This document shows positions 1 through 8,866 of a stretch of 40,238 bases of DNA, piece after piece. The DNA comes from an uncultured Prevotellaceae bacterium. Its GTDB lineage: Bacteria > Bacteroidota > Bacteroidia > Bacteroidales > Bacteroidaceae. The notes beneath the pieces were generated by a model. The model was given only the letters and a program-made list of their open reading frames with translations, had not been told where the DNA came from and searched no databases. The position numbers and the translations under genes were made by a program. The stretch's first letter is position 1; each line of letters begins with the position of its first letter. The stretch lies in assembly GCA_902776545.1 (NCBI GenBank), contig CACYQO010000030.1, positions 1-40,238 on the forward strand, given 5' to 3'.

Positions 1-1683
1 GCCTTCTCGCCCGTCAGACTCGGCGACAAGGTGCTGGTGGACGGTGGTCTGAAGAACAACTATCCCGCAGACCTCGCCCGAGAGATGGGTGCCGACATCA
101 TCATCGGCGTAACCGTGCAGGGCGCACCGAAGACAGCCGAGGACATGGGTGGCACGATGAGCATCATCAGCCAGATCGTGGACGTGAACTGTAAGAACAA
201 GCTCGACGAGAACCTCGCCATCACCGACCTGCATCTGTCGGTAGATACAAAGGGTTACAACGCCGCCAGCTTCTCACTGGCCGCCATCGACACGCTGGTG
301 CGCCGTGGTGAAGAGGAGGCCATGCGCCACTGGGACGAGATCGTCGCCCTGAAGCAGCGCATCGGCATCGACGATACGTTCCATCCTGAAATCCTGCATC
401 CGCTGCGCCCGAAGGTGATGACCGAGAAGCATCGCATCACAAGCATCTCGTTTGAGAATATGACACCGCAGGACGAGAAGTTCCTGCGCCAGAAGTTCCA
501 CTTGAACCGCATCGACAGCATTGACGCCAAACTGCAACAGGCGCTGACCACCTCGATGCGTATGGATCTGTTCTACCAGACGGCAGAGTGCCAGTTGGTG
601 CCCGAAAAGCTCCCAGAGATCTCCAAACGTAAGATCCCCGGTATCTGGTACAAGGTGGATTCTCTTTGGAATAATGCCGACGGCGTACGTGTGATCCTCT
701 CGGCAGGCAACCGCAAGTCAGTACAGTTCCATGCCGGATTCCGTTTCGACTCCGAAGAGTACGCTGCCGTGCAGTTAGGGCTCGACATTCCCCTGAAGAC
801 CGCCATACCTATGAATACGGAGATCACCCTCAGACTGGGTAAGCGCATGAGGGCCCGTGGTGAGCTCACGGCACACCCCCGCAGTTTCACCCGTCCGAAG
901 CTGAACTTCACGTTCTACCGTAACGACATCGACGTCTATGTGGAGGGCGATCGCGACTGGAACATCCGTTACAACCAGACGCAGGCCGAACTGACACCCA
1001 TCAACTTCGACCTCCGTCATTTTAACCTGCAGTTAGGCGTGCGCTGGGATTATATGAACTACCGCAACAAGCTCGGTTCGGAAACAACGACCCAGGTGGA
1101 GCTTGACAATGAGCACTTCTTCAGCTACCGCGCCCGTCTGAAATTCAACACCGAGGACAGCTGGAACTTCCCCACCCGTGGTGCAAGGTTCAATGCGGAG
1201 TACGCCTACCTGACGGATAACTTCGCGAAGCTCGACGGCCAGACAGGCATGAGCGACCTGAGTGCCAACTGGCGCATGTCGTTCACCATGGGCAACCGCT
1301 TCACCCTGCAGCCGATGGTCTATGGCCGCCTGCTCTTCGGCGACGTGGTGCCACCCGTCTTCGGCAATACCATCGGCGGTGACTGGTTCGGACACTACAT
1401 CGAGCAGCAGATGCCCTTCGCCGGCGTAGGCTATATGGAATATGTGGAGAAGCAGTTCGTGGCTGCCCAGCTGCAGGCCCAAGAGCGCATCGGCAGCAAA
1501 ATCTATGTGCTGCTCCGCGTGGCCGCAGCTCAGAAGGCTCAAGAGTTGAAAGAGCTCTTCGACTACCGCACCATGCTCGGTGTTCAGGGAGCTGTTTACT
1601 ACAATACGATGTTTGGCCCTGCGGGTCTCACCGTCGGCTACAGCAACCGCACGAAGTCGCCGAACCTCGGATATGAATTTTAG
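1..1683 (+). CDS. Patatin-like phospholipase with C-terminal outer-membrane beta-barrel (5' end cut by window)
   Basis: The reading frame is open from base 1, so the start and the GxSxG serine half of the patatin domain lie outside the window. What is visible begins just before the 'LVDGGLKNNYP' block, whose Asp (codon at 40-42) is the second residue of the patatin Ser-Asp dyad (DG[GA] motif). After roughly 100 more residues comes a linker and then about 350 residues of alternating hydrophobic/polar strands ending in aromatic Phe (GYEF), the pattern of a BamA/Omp85-like ('surface antigen') barrel. This order, patatin then barrel, is that of PlpD-type (type Vd) lipolytic proteins. Expected role: an acyl hydrolase anchored to or secreted across the outer membrane; the substrate is unknown. 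The TAG stop lies in a 10-nt repeat array. I am confident of the family and less so of surface exposure. Confidence 0.85.
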   Translation, partial: AFSPVRLGDKVLVDGGLKNNYPADLAREMGADIIIGVTVQGAPKTAEDMGGTMSIISQIVDVNCKNKLDENLAITDLHLSVDTKGYNAASFSLAAIDTLVRRGEEEAMRHWDEIVALKQRIGIDDTFHPEILHPLRPKVMTEKHRITSISFENMTPQDEKFLRQKFHLNRIDSIDAKLQQALTTSMRMDLFYQTAECQLVPEKLPEISKRKIPGIWYKVDSLWNNADGVRVILSAGNRKSVQFHAGFRFDSEEYAAVQLGLDIPLKTAIPMNTEITLRLGKRMRARGELTAHPRSFTRPKLNFTFYRNDIDVYVEGDRDWNIRYNQTQAELTPINFDLRHFNLQLGVRWDYMNYRNKLGSETTTQVELDNEHFFSYRARLKFNTEDSWNFPTRGARFNAEYAYLTDNFAKLDGQTGMSDLSANWRMSFTMGNRFTLQPMVYGRLLFGDVVPPVFGNTIGGDWFGHYIEQQMPFAGVGYMEYVEKQFVAAQLQAQERIGSKIYVLLRVAAAQKAQELKELFDYRTMLGVQGAVYYNTMFGPAGLTVGYSNRTKSPNLGYEF

Positions 1684-1710
1684 CATCGGACAAACACGGA
1701 CTTACACGGA
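1681..1710 (+). repeat. 3 x 10-nt tandem array overlapping a stop codon
   Basis: Three 10-nt units of the form nnnncayCGGA-like sequence (each ends CGGA), phase exact. The first unit contains the TAG stop of the patatin gene. A separate 7-nt array follows 14 nt later. Member of the dispersed short-array family described in the findings. Confidence 0.6.
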
Positions 1711-1724
1711 CATTTAAAAAGAAT

Positions 1725-1752
1725 GAACATTGAAGATTGAACATTGAACATT
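1725..1752 (+). repeat. 4 x 7-nt tandem array (GAACATT)
   Basis: Four exact-phase heptamers: GAACATT, GAAGATT, GAACATT, GAACATT. It ends 13 nt before the ATG of the RND adaptor gene, filling the place where a ribosome binding site would be. It is A-rich and unstructured on the sense strand. Confidence 0.75.
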
Positions 1753-1765
1753 AAATGATACGAAG

Positions 1766-2791
1766 ATGAAAAAAGGACATTTCATGATGGCAGCAGCGGT
1801 GCTGATGGCACTGTGCAGCTGCGGAGAGAAGAAACAGGCCGCTGCTGAGCAGACGGTAAGAGTGAAGGTGCAGCAGATTCAGGCTGAGGCCGTGAATGGC
1901 GAACAGGGCTTCTCAGGCACCATCGAGGAGCAGAGCGGCGCTTCGCTGTCGTTTGCCACTTCGGGTACTATCCAGCGGATCTATATCAGCGAGGGACAGA
2001 CCGTGGGTGCAGGACAGCTGATTGCCGAGCTTGACCCCACGACGATGCAGAATGCCTACACCATCAGCAAGACCGCGTTGGAGCAGGCTCAGGACACTTA
2101 CAACCGTATGAAGGAATTGCACGACGACGGATCGCTGCCTGAGATGCAGTGGATTGCCGTCGAGAACCAGTTGAAGACAGCCGTGGCCTCAGAGGCAATG
2201 GCCAAGAAGACACTGACCGACACGAAGCTCTACGCTCCCTTCAGCGGATATATCGCTGAGAAGAATGCCGAGGTGGGACAGATTGCCGCACCAGGGATGT
2301 CTGTCGTGAAACTGGTGAGCATCGGCAGCGTGAAGGTGAAGATCTCCGTGCCTGAGGATGACGTGCAGCGCATCAAGAAGGGTTCGTCGATGAAGATCAT
2401 CGTGCCTGCCTTGGGCAATCGCCAGTTCTCCGGCAATGTCACGGAGCGTGGCGTGAGTGCCGATCCCCGTTCACGTACCTACGAGGTGAAGGCCACCATC
2501 AACAATCACGACGGCCAGTTGCTGCCGGGCATGATCTGTCAGGCGTTCACCAACTATATGCAGGGTGCTACAGGCGTGTTTATCCCTGCCAATTTAGTGC
2601 AGCTCGACTCAGACAACAAGACCTTTGTATGGGTGGTCAACGGCGGCAAGGCTGTGAAGCGTGAGATCTTTATCAGCAGCGAGACGGCCCAGGGCGCACA
2701 AGTCAGCGGCGGACTCTCTGACGGCGACCAGCTCATCGTAGCCGGACAGCAGAAAGTGAGCAACGGGATGAAAGTCGAGATTGTGAAGTGA
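1766..2791 (+). CDS. RND efflux periplasmic adaptor (membrane fusion protein), lipoprotein
   Basis: 341 aa, a normal length for HlyD/AcrA-family adaptors. The N terminus is a lipoprotein signal with lipobox L-C-S-C, the lipidated Cys being residue 19. The first lipoyl half follows ('GTIQRIYISEGQTVGAGQLI'), then a short alpha-helical hairpin (about residues 95-150), the second lipoyl half ('LYAPFSGYIAEKNAEVGQ'), a beta-barrel and a membrane-proximal domain. It would bridge the inner-membrane pump encoded next to the TolC-type channel. The ATG at 1766 is chosen because it directly precedes the signal peptide. The TGA stop falls inside a heptamer array and the pump gene begins 40 nt later, so the three genes probably form one operon. 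The substrate cannot be told from sequence. Confidence 0.92.
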   Translation: MKKGHFMMAAAVLMALCSCGEKKQAAAEQTVRVKVQQIQAEAVNGEQGFSGTIEEQSGASLSFATSGTIQRIYISEGQTVGAGQLIAELDPTTMQNAYTISKTALEQAQDTYNRMKELHDDGSLPEMQWIAVENQLKTAVASEAMAKKTLTDTKLYAPFSGYIAEKNAEVGQIAAPGMSVVKLVSIGSVKVKISVPEDDVQRIKKGSSMKIIVPALGNRQFSGNVTERGVSADPRSRTYEVKATINNHDGQLLPGMICQAFTNYMQGATGVFIPANLVQLDSDNKTFVWVVNGGKAVKREIFISSETAQGAQVSGGLSDGDQLIVAGQQKVSNGMKVEIVK

Positions 2792-2815
2792 AGAGTGAAA
2801 AGTGAAAAGTGAAAA
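2788..2815 (+). repeat. 4 x 7-nt tandem array (GTGAAAA) spanning a stop codon
   Basis: Units GTGAAGA, GTGAAAA, GTGAAAA, GTGAAAA. The TGA stop of the adaptor gene (2789-2791) is part of the first unit, and the array ends 16 nt before the preferred ATG of the pump gene at 2832. A GTG inside the array could be mistaken for an earlier pump start. Confidence 0.8.
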
Positions 2816-2831
2816 ATTTGCTACCGCCATT

Positions 2832-5800
2832 ATGGAAGAGAATAAAGAAAAGAAGATGAGTCTGCAAGAGTGGTCGATGCACTACCGGCAGATCATCATA
2901 CTGCTTGTGAGCTGCTTTGTGGCTATGGGCATCTATGGCCTCGCGAACATCAACAAGAACGAGTTCCCCGACTTCACCATCCGTCAGGGCATCGTCGTGG
3001 CCGTCTATCCTGGCGTGAATGCCCAGGAGATGGAGGAACAGGTGACGAAGCCGTTGGAGAAATACATCTTTACCTATAAAGAGGTGAAGAAGGAGAAGAC
3101 CGTATCGTATTCGAAAGACGGTCTGAGCATCATCCAGGTGGAACTCAACGACGAACTGAACAACAAGGATGAGTTCTGGAGCAAGTTTAAGCACGGCGTG
3201 CAGGGATTCAAGAACGAACTGCCAGACGGTGTGCTGGCCATTCAGGTGAACGACGACTTCGGCGACACCTCAGCCTTGCTGCTGGCTATGGAGTCGAAGG
3301 ATAAGACCTACCGCGAGCTGAACGACTACATGAACTCGCTGATTGACTCGCTGAGGATGATTCCGAGCGTGGGTAAGATGAGCGTTTTCGGAATGCAGCA
3401 TGATCAGATCAGCATCTATCTGAACTCGGACAAGCTGTCACACTACGGCATCAACTACCTGACGATTGCCCAGGTACTGAGAGGCAAGGGTTTCGTGACC
3501 ACTGCCGGACGTGTGAAGAACAATGACTACAAGTCGCCTATCTATGTGGACCATGCGCTGAACAAGATCTACGACGTTGAGAACACCCTGATCTACATTG
3601 ACAGCAAGGGTAATAATGTACGCCTGAAGGATGTGGCCACGGTGAAGCGCGAGTATCCGAGCATGACCAAGTATATCACCAACAACGGTACACGCTGTAT
3701 CCTGCTGTCGGTGGAAATCAAGAAAGGACAGGACGTGTCGAGCATGGGTAAGGCCATCCACAAGAAACTGGCAAACTTCAAGCAGCACATCCCTGACGAC
3801 GTGCAGCTGAACGCCATTACCGACCAGGCAAAGGTGGTGGACGACTCTATCGAGAACTTCCTCCACGAGCTGTTGATCGCCATCTGCACGGTCGTCCTCG
3901 TGGTGGTGCTGATCATGCCGTTCCGTGTGGCCGCTGTGGCTGCAGGCACGATGCCCATCACCATCTTTGTCTCGTTAGGACTGTTCTATATGTTCAACAT
4001 CGAGCTGAACACGGTGACGCTGGCTGCCCTGATTGTGACGTTAGGTATGATTGTCGATGACTCCATCGTGATCATCGACTCCTATTTAGAGATGATGGCC
4101 GAGGGAAAGACACGCTGGCAGGCTTCGATTGATGCCACTGTCCACTTCCTGAAGTCCATCTTCACCGCCACACTGTGTATCTCTGTGACGTTCTTCCCCT
4201 TCCTCATCGTCATGACGGGACAGTTCCACGACTTCCTGCTCTCGTTCCCCTGGGCCATCTCTATCGTGCTCTTCGCCTCGATGATCATCGCCCAGACGCT
4301 GCTGCCCATCCTGCAGTACTTCTTCATCCGCAAACCCATGGAAACGAAGACGCGCGCAGATGGCAAGAAGCCTTTCAACCTGCTCGACGTGCTCGACAAG
4401 TACTACCGGAAGCTGCTGGCCAAGTGTTTCGATCATCCCTGGCTGACTATTGCCGGCGGTGTGGCCAGCGTGGTCATAGGTGCCTGGATCTTCGCCCAGC
4501 TGCCGCAGCGCATGATGCCATACGCCGACCGTAACCAGTTTGCCGTAGAGATCTACCTGCCCGTCGGTACGGGTATCGAGCGCACCTCCGTGGTGGCCGA
4601 CTCCTTGGAGCACATGATTGCCAAGAAGGAGGGCGTCGTGAGCATCGCCTCGTTCAAGGGCTGTGCCTCGCCGCGATTCCATACGGCCTACGCGCCGCAG
4701 ATTGCCGGTGAGAACTATGCCCAGTTCATTGTGAACACCAGCGACAATAAGACCACCGAACGCTTAGTGGATGAATGTACCGATGCATATACGAACTATT
4801 TCCCTGAGGCCTACGTCAAAATCAAGCAGTTGAGCTATTCTTCCGTGGCCGTACCCGTGGAAATACGTCTGAAGAGCGACAACCTGGAGGATCTGGCACA
4901 GTACAGTGACAGTCTGGTAGGCATCATGCGCCGTATGCCCGAACTGATGCTGGTGCGCAGCAACATGCTGGAGCCGCTCTCTACCACCCGTATCAAGATC
5001 GACGACGAGAAAGCCTCGCGCTTAGGTATCACCAATGAGGACGTAGAGCTGCAGATGGCCTTCCGCTATGGTGAGGGTCTTACTGTCAGTACGGCTTGGG
5101 AGGGTGACTACGACGTGAACGTGAAGATGAAGACCGAGGATGCTGACCAGGCTACGAAGCAGGATGTGAAGGACGAGTTGATACCGATTGGTATCTCTGC
5201 TGCTCTCCCCACTGATCTTAATGAATTGAGGAGTGTGGCTAAGAGTGGTAGCTTCATGCCCAGCGTACCTTTGCGTCAGTTTGCTGATGTTGTTCCCACC
5301 TGGCAGTACGGCCAGATATGCCACCGCAACGGTCTGCGCACCGTGACGGTGATGGCCGAGGTGGCCCGCGACCAGAATGTGGGCTTTGTCACGAAGGATA
5401 TCATGAAGTTCTTAGAGACTTTCCAGCTGCCCGAAGGCATGCAGATGGAGATTGGCGGTCAGTATGAAGATGACAACGAGACCACGCCGAAGATTATCAG
5501 TGCCCTGATCATCTCGATTGCCATCATCTTCTTCGTGCTGCTGTGGCACTTCAAGAGTGTCAGCGAGGCCGTGCTCATCATGGTGTGCCTGTCGCTGTGC
5601 GTCTTCGGTACGGCAATGGGTATCCTCCTCGGAGGCGTGCCCGTATCTCTGACCGCCGTCCTCGGCTTCGTGTCGCTGATGGGTATCCTTGTGCGTAACG
5701 GCGTCATCCTCTTCGACTATGCGGCCGAGGTGAAGGAACTGGAGCACCTCTCGCTGAAGGATGCCATCCACGTGGCCGCTGAGCGCCGTATGCGTCCTAT

Positions 5801-5987
5801 CTTCCTCACGTCGGCTGCCGCCTCGATGGGTGTGGTGCCGATGGTGTTCGGAGGCTCAGGCCTGTGGTCGCCGATGGGCTGCGTCATCTGCTATGGTGCA
5901 CTCATCACCATGTTCTTCATCCTCACCATCATGCCGATTGCCTATTGGAAGGTGATGGGAAAAAGCGAGGAAAAGGTAAAAAAGTAA
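2832..5987 (+). CDS. RND family efflux pump, inner-membrane permease (AcrB/CusA type)
   Basis: 1051 aa from the ATG at 2832, standard for RND pumps. An in-frame GTG at 2802 lies in repeat DNA and would add ten residues unlike any RND N terminus, so I prefer the ATG. The first membrane segment is near residues 20-40. Two large periplasmic loops follow TM1 and TM7. The proton-relay pair in TM4 is visible as 'GMIVDDSIV' with Asp409-Asp410, matching the AcrB Asp407-Asp408 position. The C-terminal six-helix block begins near residue 890. Function: proton-driven export of small molecules with the adaptor upstream and the TolC-type channel downstream. No residues diagnostic of metal-ion transport (CusA methionines) are evident to me, so drugs, bile acids or fatty acids are equally possible. 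The last codons (KVKK-stop) are made of repeat-array sequence. Confidence 0.93.
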   Translation: MEENKEKKMSLQEWSMHYRQIIILLVSCFVAMGIYGLANINKNEFPDFTIRQGIVVAVYPGVNAQEMEEQVTKPLEKYIFTYKEVKKEKTVSYSKDGLSIIQVELNDELNNKDEFWSKFKHGVQGFKNELPDGVLAIQVNDDFGDTSALLLAMESKDKTYRELNDYMNSLIDSLRMIPSVGKMSVFGMQHDQISIYLNSDKLSHYGINYLTIAQVLRGKGFVTTAGRVKNNDYKSPIYVDHALNKIYDVENTLIYIDSKGNNVRLKDVATVKREYPSMTKYITNNGTRCILLSVEIKKGQDVSSMGKAIHKKLANFKQHIPDDVQLNAITDQAKVVDDSIENFLHELLIAICTVVLVVVLIMPFRVAAVAAGTMPITIFVSLGLFYMFNIELNTVTLAALIVTLGMIVDDSIVIIDSYLEMMAEGKTRWQASIDATVHFLKSIFTATLCISVTFFPFLIVMTGQFHDFLLSFPWAISIVLFASMIIAQTLLPILQYFFIRKPMETKTRADGKKPFNLLDVLDKYYRKLLAKCFDHPWLTIAGGVASVVIGAWIFAQLPQRMMPYADRNQFAVEIYLPVGTGIERTSVVADSLEHMIAKKEGVVSIASFKGCASPRFHTAYAPQIAGENYAQFIVNTSDNKTTERLVDECTDAYTNYFPEAYVKIKQLSYSSVAVPVEIRLKSDNLEDLAQYSDSLVGIMRRMPELMLVRSNMLEPLSTTRIKIDDEKASRLGITNEDVELQMAFRYGEGLTVSTAWEGDYDVNVKMKTEDADQATKQDVKDELIPIGISAALPTDLNELRSVAKSGSFMPSVPLRQFADVVPTWQYGQICHRNGLRTVTVMAEVARDQNVGFVTKDIMKFLETFQLPEGMQMEIGGQYEDDNETTPKIISALIISIAIIFFVLLWHFKSVSEAVLIMVCLSLCVFGTAMGILLGGVPVSLTAVLGFVSLMGILVRNGVILFDYAAEVKELEHLSLKDAIHVAAERRMRPIFLTSAAASMGVVPMVFGGSGLWSPMGCVICYGALITMFFILTIMPIAYWKVMGKSEEKVKK

Positions 5988-6005
5988 AAAGGTAAAAAAG
6001 TAAAA
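5974..6005 (+). repeat. 4 x 8-nt tandem array, left arm of an inverted pair
   Basis: Units alternate AGGTAAAA and AAGTAAAA, four in exact phase. The TAA stop of the pump gene (5985-5987) is inside it. It is matched in inverted orientation by the array at 6073-6104, across a 67-nt spacer that carries the start codon of the TolC-like gene. Confidence 0.8.
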
Positions 6006-6010
6006 GAATT

Positions 6011-7369
6011 ATGCGATACAAAATGAAACAGAATAATCAAATAGAATTCAGGCAGAAAGGCTTGGTAATGAGTTTTTTACTCTTTTACCTTTTTACCTTT
6101 TTACCTTTAACTGCTCAAAGCGTTTATACGCTTGAGCAATTGAAGCAGTTGGCCGTCGAGAACAACTACAACCTCCGCTCGGCCCGCAACGCTATCCAAC
6201 AGTCGAAGGAGGTGAAGAGCGAGGCGCTGACGAAGTACTTCCCCCAGGTATCGGCTCTGGGTTTTGGATTTCAGAACAACAAGCCCCTGATCGACATTGA
6301 CATCGAAATGCCAACTTTACTCGCCCACCTGATTCCGGAAGGCTTGATACCTGCCAACATCAGCCTGATGAAGAAGGGACTCTTCGGCTCCGTTTCAGCC
6401 ATACAGCCCGTCTTCATGGGTGGTCAGATCATCAATGGCAACAAATTGGCGAAGGTCGGTGTCGAGGCCAGCGAATTGCAGATGGAGGTATCGGAAGACC
6501 ATGTGGAACTCACCACCGAGGAGTACTACTGGAAGGTGGTATCGCTGAAGGAGAAGATGAAGACCCTTGCTTCCCTCCACGACATGATAGAGCAGTTGGA
6601 GAAAGACGTATCCAATATGGTACGCGTGGGAGCCGTCAACCGCAACGACCTGTTGCAGGTGCAGCTCCGCAAGGGCGAAATAGAGTCCGCTCAACTGGAG
6701 TTGGAGAACGGTCTTTCCACCGTATGCGAACTTCTGGCCCAGCACATCGGCAAGCCAGGCGAGACCATCGATGTGGTTTCGTCGGCTACGGAGAGTGTCC
6801 CCGAGGTTCCCGTCGCCCTGCGTCAGGACCATCAGACAGCCCTCGCCGCTACACCCCAGTACCGCCTGTTGGAGAAGAATGTCGAGAGTCACCGGCTGCA
6901 ACATAAGTTGAAGGTAGGCCAGAACCTGCCTAAGGTTGGCATCGGTGCCAGCTACAGCTACAACGACTGGTTTGGCAAGAGCAGCGATGCGACGATTTTT
7001 GCAGCCGTCCAGGTACCCATCAGCGGCTGGTGGGGCGGCTCGCATGCCATCAAGAAGCAGAAGCTCGCCCTCGCCGATGCCCAGGAGCAGATGGCGGATA
7101 ACGGCCAGAAGCTCATCATCCGCATGAACAAAGCCTGGGCCGACGTCGAGACCAGCCATAAGAAGCTGCTCATCGCCCATGATGCCATCGAACAGGCTGA
7201 GGAGAACCTGCGTCTGAACAAGGATTACTACCACGTGGGCCAGACCAAGATGAGCGATCTGCTCCTCGCCCAGCAGCAGTACCAGCAGGCCCGTGACCGC
7301 TATACCGATGCCTTTGCCGACTTCCAGACCAAGCAGTTAGAGTATCGTCAGGCCACAGGACAGGAATAA
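6011..7369 (+). CDS. TolC family outer-membrane efflux channel
   Basis: 452 aa from the ATG at 6011; in-frame ATGs at 6023 and 6068 are alternatives. After the signal peptide (cleavage likely after 'LTAQ') the protein shows the two-fold OEP architecture: 'YTLEQLKQLAVENNYNLRSA' opens the first repeat, long amphipathic helices alternate with short strands, and a second repeat starts near residue 290. It would form the trimeric channel for the pump and adaptor upstream. The hydrophobic core of its signal peptide (SFLLFYLFTFLPL) is encoded by the T-rich right arm of an inverted octamer array, and the n-region by the spacer between the arms. The 5' end of this gene is therefore probably repeat-derived and the true start is uncertain. 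Confidence 0.9.
   Translation: MRYKMKQNNQIEFRQKGLVMSFLLFYLFTFLPLTAQSVYTLEQLKQLAVENNYNLRSARNAIQQSKEVKSEALTKYFPQVSALGFGFQNNKPLIDIDIEMPTLLAHLIPEGLIPANISLMKKGLFGSVSAIQPVFMGGQIINGNKLAKVGVEASELQMEVSEDHVELTTEEYYWKVVSLKEKMKTLASLHDMIEQLEKDVSNMVRVGAVNRNDLLQVQLRKGEIESAQLELENGLSTVCELLAQHIGKPGETIDVVSSATESVPEVPVALRQDHQTALAATPQYRLLEKNVESHRLQHKLKVGQNLPKVGIGASYSYNDWFGKSSDATIFAAVQVPISGWWGGSHAIKKQKLALADAQEQMADNGQKLIIRMNKAWADVETSHKKLLIAHDAIEQAEENLRLNKDYYHVGQTKMSDLLLAQQQYQQARDRYTDAFADFQTKQLEYRQATGQE
6073..6104 (+). repeat. 4 x 8-nt array inside the TolC signal-peptide codons, right arm of an inverted pair
   Basis: Units TTTTTTAC, TCTTTTAC, CTTTTTAC, CTTTTTAC. On the opposite strand this reads as GTAAAAAG-type octamers, the inverted partner of the array at 5974-6005. 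In the reading frame it encodes Phe/Leu/Tyr/Thr/Pro residues and leaves the frame open. Confidence 0.8.
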
Positions 7370-7388
7370 ACAATTGGACATAACAATA

Positions 7389-8204
7389 ATGAAAGAAAAG
7401 ATTTCCTTTTTACAGTTAGCACTGGTGGTGATACTCTCACTCACCTCATGCGGCGGTGTCTTCGACATACATCCTTACGATGTGAATGTCGATGGCGACA
7501 AAGAAATCAACGAACGGCAGATGGCCGTCATTGAGAGCAAATTCGCCAACAAAGACACCTTGCGCGTGGCTTTCATCAGCGACACCCACCTGTGGCTCGC
7601 CGATGCCAAGGATCAGGTGGCAGACCTGAACAGCAGGAAGAACATCGACTTCGTCGTACACTGTGGCGATCTGACAGACACCGCCACCAACACCGAATTC
7701 GAATGGTCTCGCGACGTCCTCAATGGTCTGAACTACCCTTGGGTGGCACTCATCGGTAATCACGACTTCCTCGGAACGGGTGATCAGACATACCGTGTGA
7801 TGTATGGCGAACTCGACTTCGCCTTCATCGCAGGCAGGGTCAAGTTCGTCTGCCTGAATACGAATGCCACCGAGTACGACTATCTGGCTGCCGTGCCCAA
7901 CTTCGACTTCCTGGAAGAGCAGTTCACGACAGACACCGACAAGTTCGACCGCACCGTACTCGTCATGCATGCGCCTCCTTTCAGCGAGCAGTTTAATAAT
8001 AATGTGTGCAAGGCGTTCCGTCGTTACCTCGACTTCGCCCCCGGCCTATTGTGCTGCGTCTATGGTCACGAACACGCCGACAAAGTTTCTGACCTATATG
8101 GCGACGGTCTGATGTTCTATGGCATCGATTGCGCCGAGCACCGTAACTATCGTCTCATGACAATTACCCCCGACGGCTATGAAATTGAACAGATTCGCTT
8201 TTAG
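7389..8204 (+). CDS. Calcineurin-like metallophosphoesterase, lipoprotein
   Basis: 271 aa from the ATG at 7389; a TTG 15 nt earlier is in frame but the ATG fits the signal better. Lipoprotein signal with lipobox L-T-S-C. All metallophosphoesterase motifs are present: D-x-H in 'ISDTHLW' (Asp65, His67), GD (Asp94), GNHD (Asn124-His125-Asp126), a metal His in 'MHAPP' (His194) and GHxH in 'CVYGHEHA' (His227, His229). The dinuclear metal site should be intact. Likely an envelope-tethered phosphodiesterase or phosphatase with periplasmic or surface location; the substrate is unknown. It starts 19 nt after the TolC-like stop and its 3' end overlaps the next gene by 26 nt, so it is probably in the same transcript. 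Confidence 0.88.
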   Translation: MKEKISFLQLALVVILSLTSCGGVFDIHPYDVNVDGDKEINERQMAVIESKFANKDTLRVAFISDTHLWLADAKDQVADLNSRKNIDFVVHCGDLTDTATNTEFEWSRDVLNGLNYPWVALIGNHDFLGTGDQTYRVMYGELDFAFIAGRVKFVCLNTNATEYDYLAAVPNFDFLEEQFTTDTDKFDRTVLVMHAPPFSEQFNNNVCKAFRRYLDFAPGLLCCVYGHEHADKVSDLYGDGLMFYGIDCAEHRNYRLMTITPDGYEIEQIRF

Positions 8205-8865
8205 TATGATATTGCTGGCCTGTACAGTTCAGGTCATGGCAGACGACAGCATCGCAGTCGAGCAGGTAAATGAGAGTAGATATGAAAGGAGCCTGGAGCG
8301 CAAGCAGAAGATGTGGGCTTCATTGATACCTACCCATTTCGTCATTCAGAATGCGGGTAACATGGGTGTCCTCTCGGCTGGTATCGGATGGAGCTACGGC
8401 AAGAACAGGAAATGGGAAACCGACCTGCTCATCGGCTTTATCCCCAAGCACGACTCCTCGCGTTTTAAAGTGACAACGACGCTGAAGGGCAACTACATCC
8501 CTTGGAGAATCGACCTGACGCCGAATGCAACAGGCGGCGACAAGCACCACTGGCTCTTCGAGCCCCTGACCGCGAGTCTCTATCTGAACACCGTCTATGG
8601 TTCTGAGTTCTGGAAGTCGCAGCCCAGCCGCTATCCAGACAAGTACTACGAGTTCATGTCCACGAAGTTCCGCCTGAATGTAGCCTTCGGACAACGCATC
8701 ACGTTAAAGATCGCAGAAAACAAGCGTAAGCGTCATAACCGCATCACGCTGTTCTATGAGATCGGCTCCTGCGACCTCTACATACGATCTCTCTTCCAGG
8801 GGCAGGACGTGTCCGTCGGCGACATCATCGGACTCTCCATCGGCGCCAAGTTCTTTACTTTGTAA
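8179..8865 (+). CDS. Putative secreted or outer-membrane protein of unknown function
   Basis: 228 aa. The ATG at 8179 lies inside the 3' end of the phosphoesterase gene, in another frame. I chose it because it supplies the basic n-region (MKLNR) of a signal peptide ending 'VMA'; the ATG at 8206 would lack it. The mature part has short alternating strands rich in aromatic residues ('GVLSAGIGWSYG', 'WETDLLIGFIP', 'RITLFYEIGSCDLYIRSLF'), suggesting a small beta-barrel. It ends 'IGLSIGAKFFTL', like an outer-membrane strand. It is followed one base later by the DUF4421-like gene. I recognise no named family. Confidence 0.75.
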   Translation: MKLNRFAFSMILLACTVQVMADDSIAVEQVNESRYERSLERKQKMWASLIPTHFVIQNAGNMGVLSAGIGWSYGKNRKWETDLLIGFIPKHDSSRFKVTTTLKGNYIPWRIDLTPNATGGDKHHWLFEPLTASLYLNTVYGSEFWKSQPSRYPDKYYEFMSTKFRLNVAFGQRITLKIAENKRKRHNRITLFYEIGSCDLYIRSLFQGQDVSVGDIIGLSIGAKFFTL

Positions 8866-8866
8866 C

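Noticed and set aside
2802-2831. Earlier GTG start for the RND pump
   Set aside because: It lies in the heptamer array and would add residues not typical of RND pumps. The ATG at 2832 places the first membrane helix and the Asp-Asp pair (409-410) at the expected positions.
5974-6104. Insertion sequence or transposase gene linked to the inverted arrays
   Set aside because: No transposase or integrase frame, intact or broken, is recognisable anywhere in the window. The spacers between arms (20-139 nt) cannot encode one. A MITE-like origin stays possible but needs a partner elsewhere.
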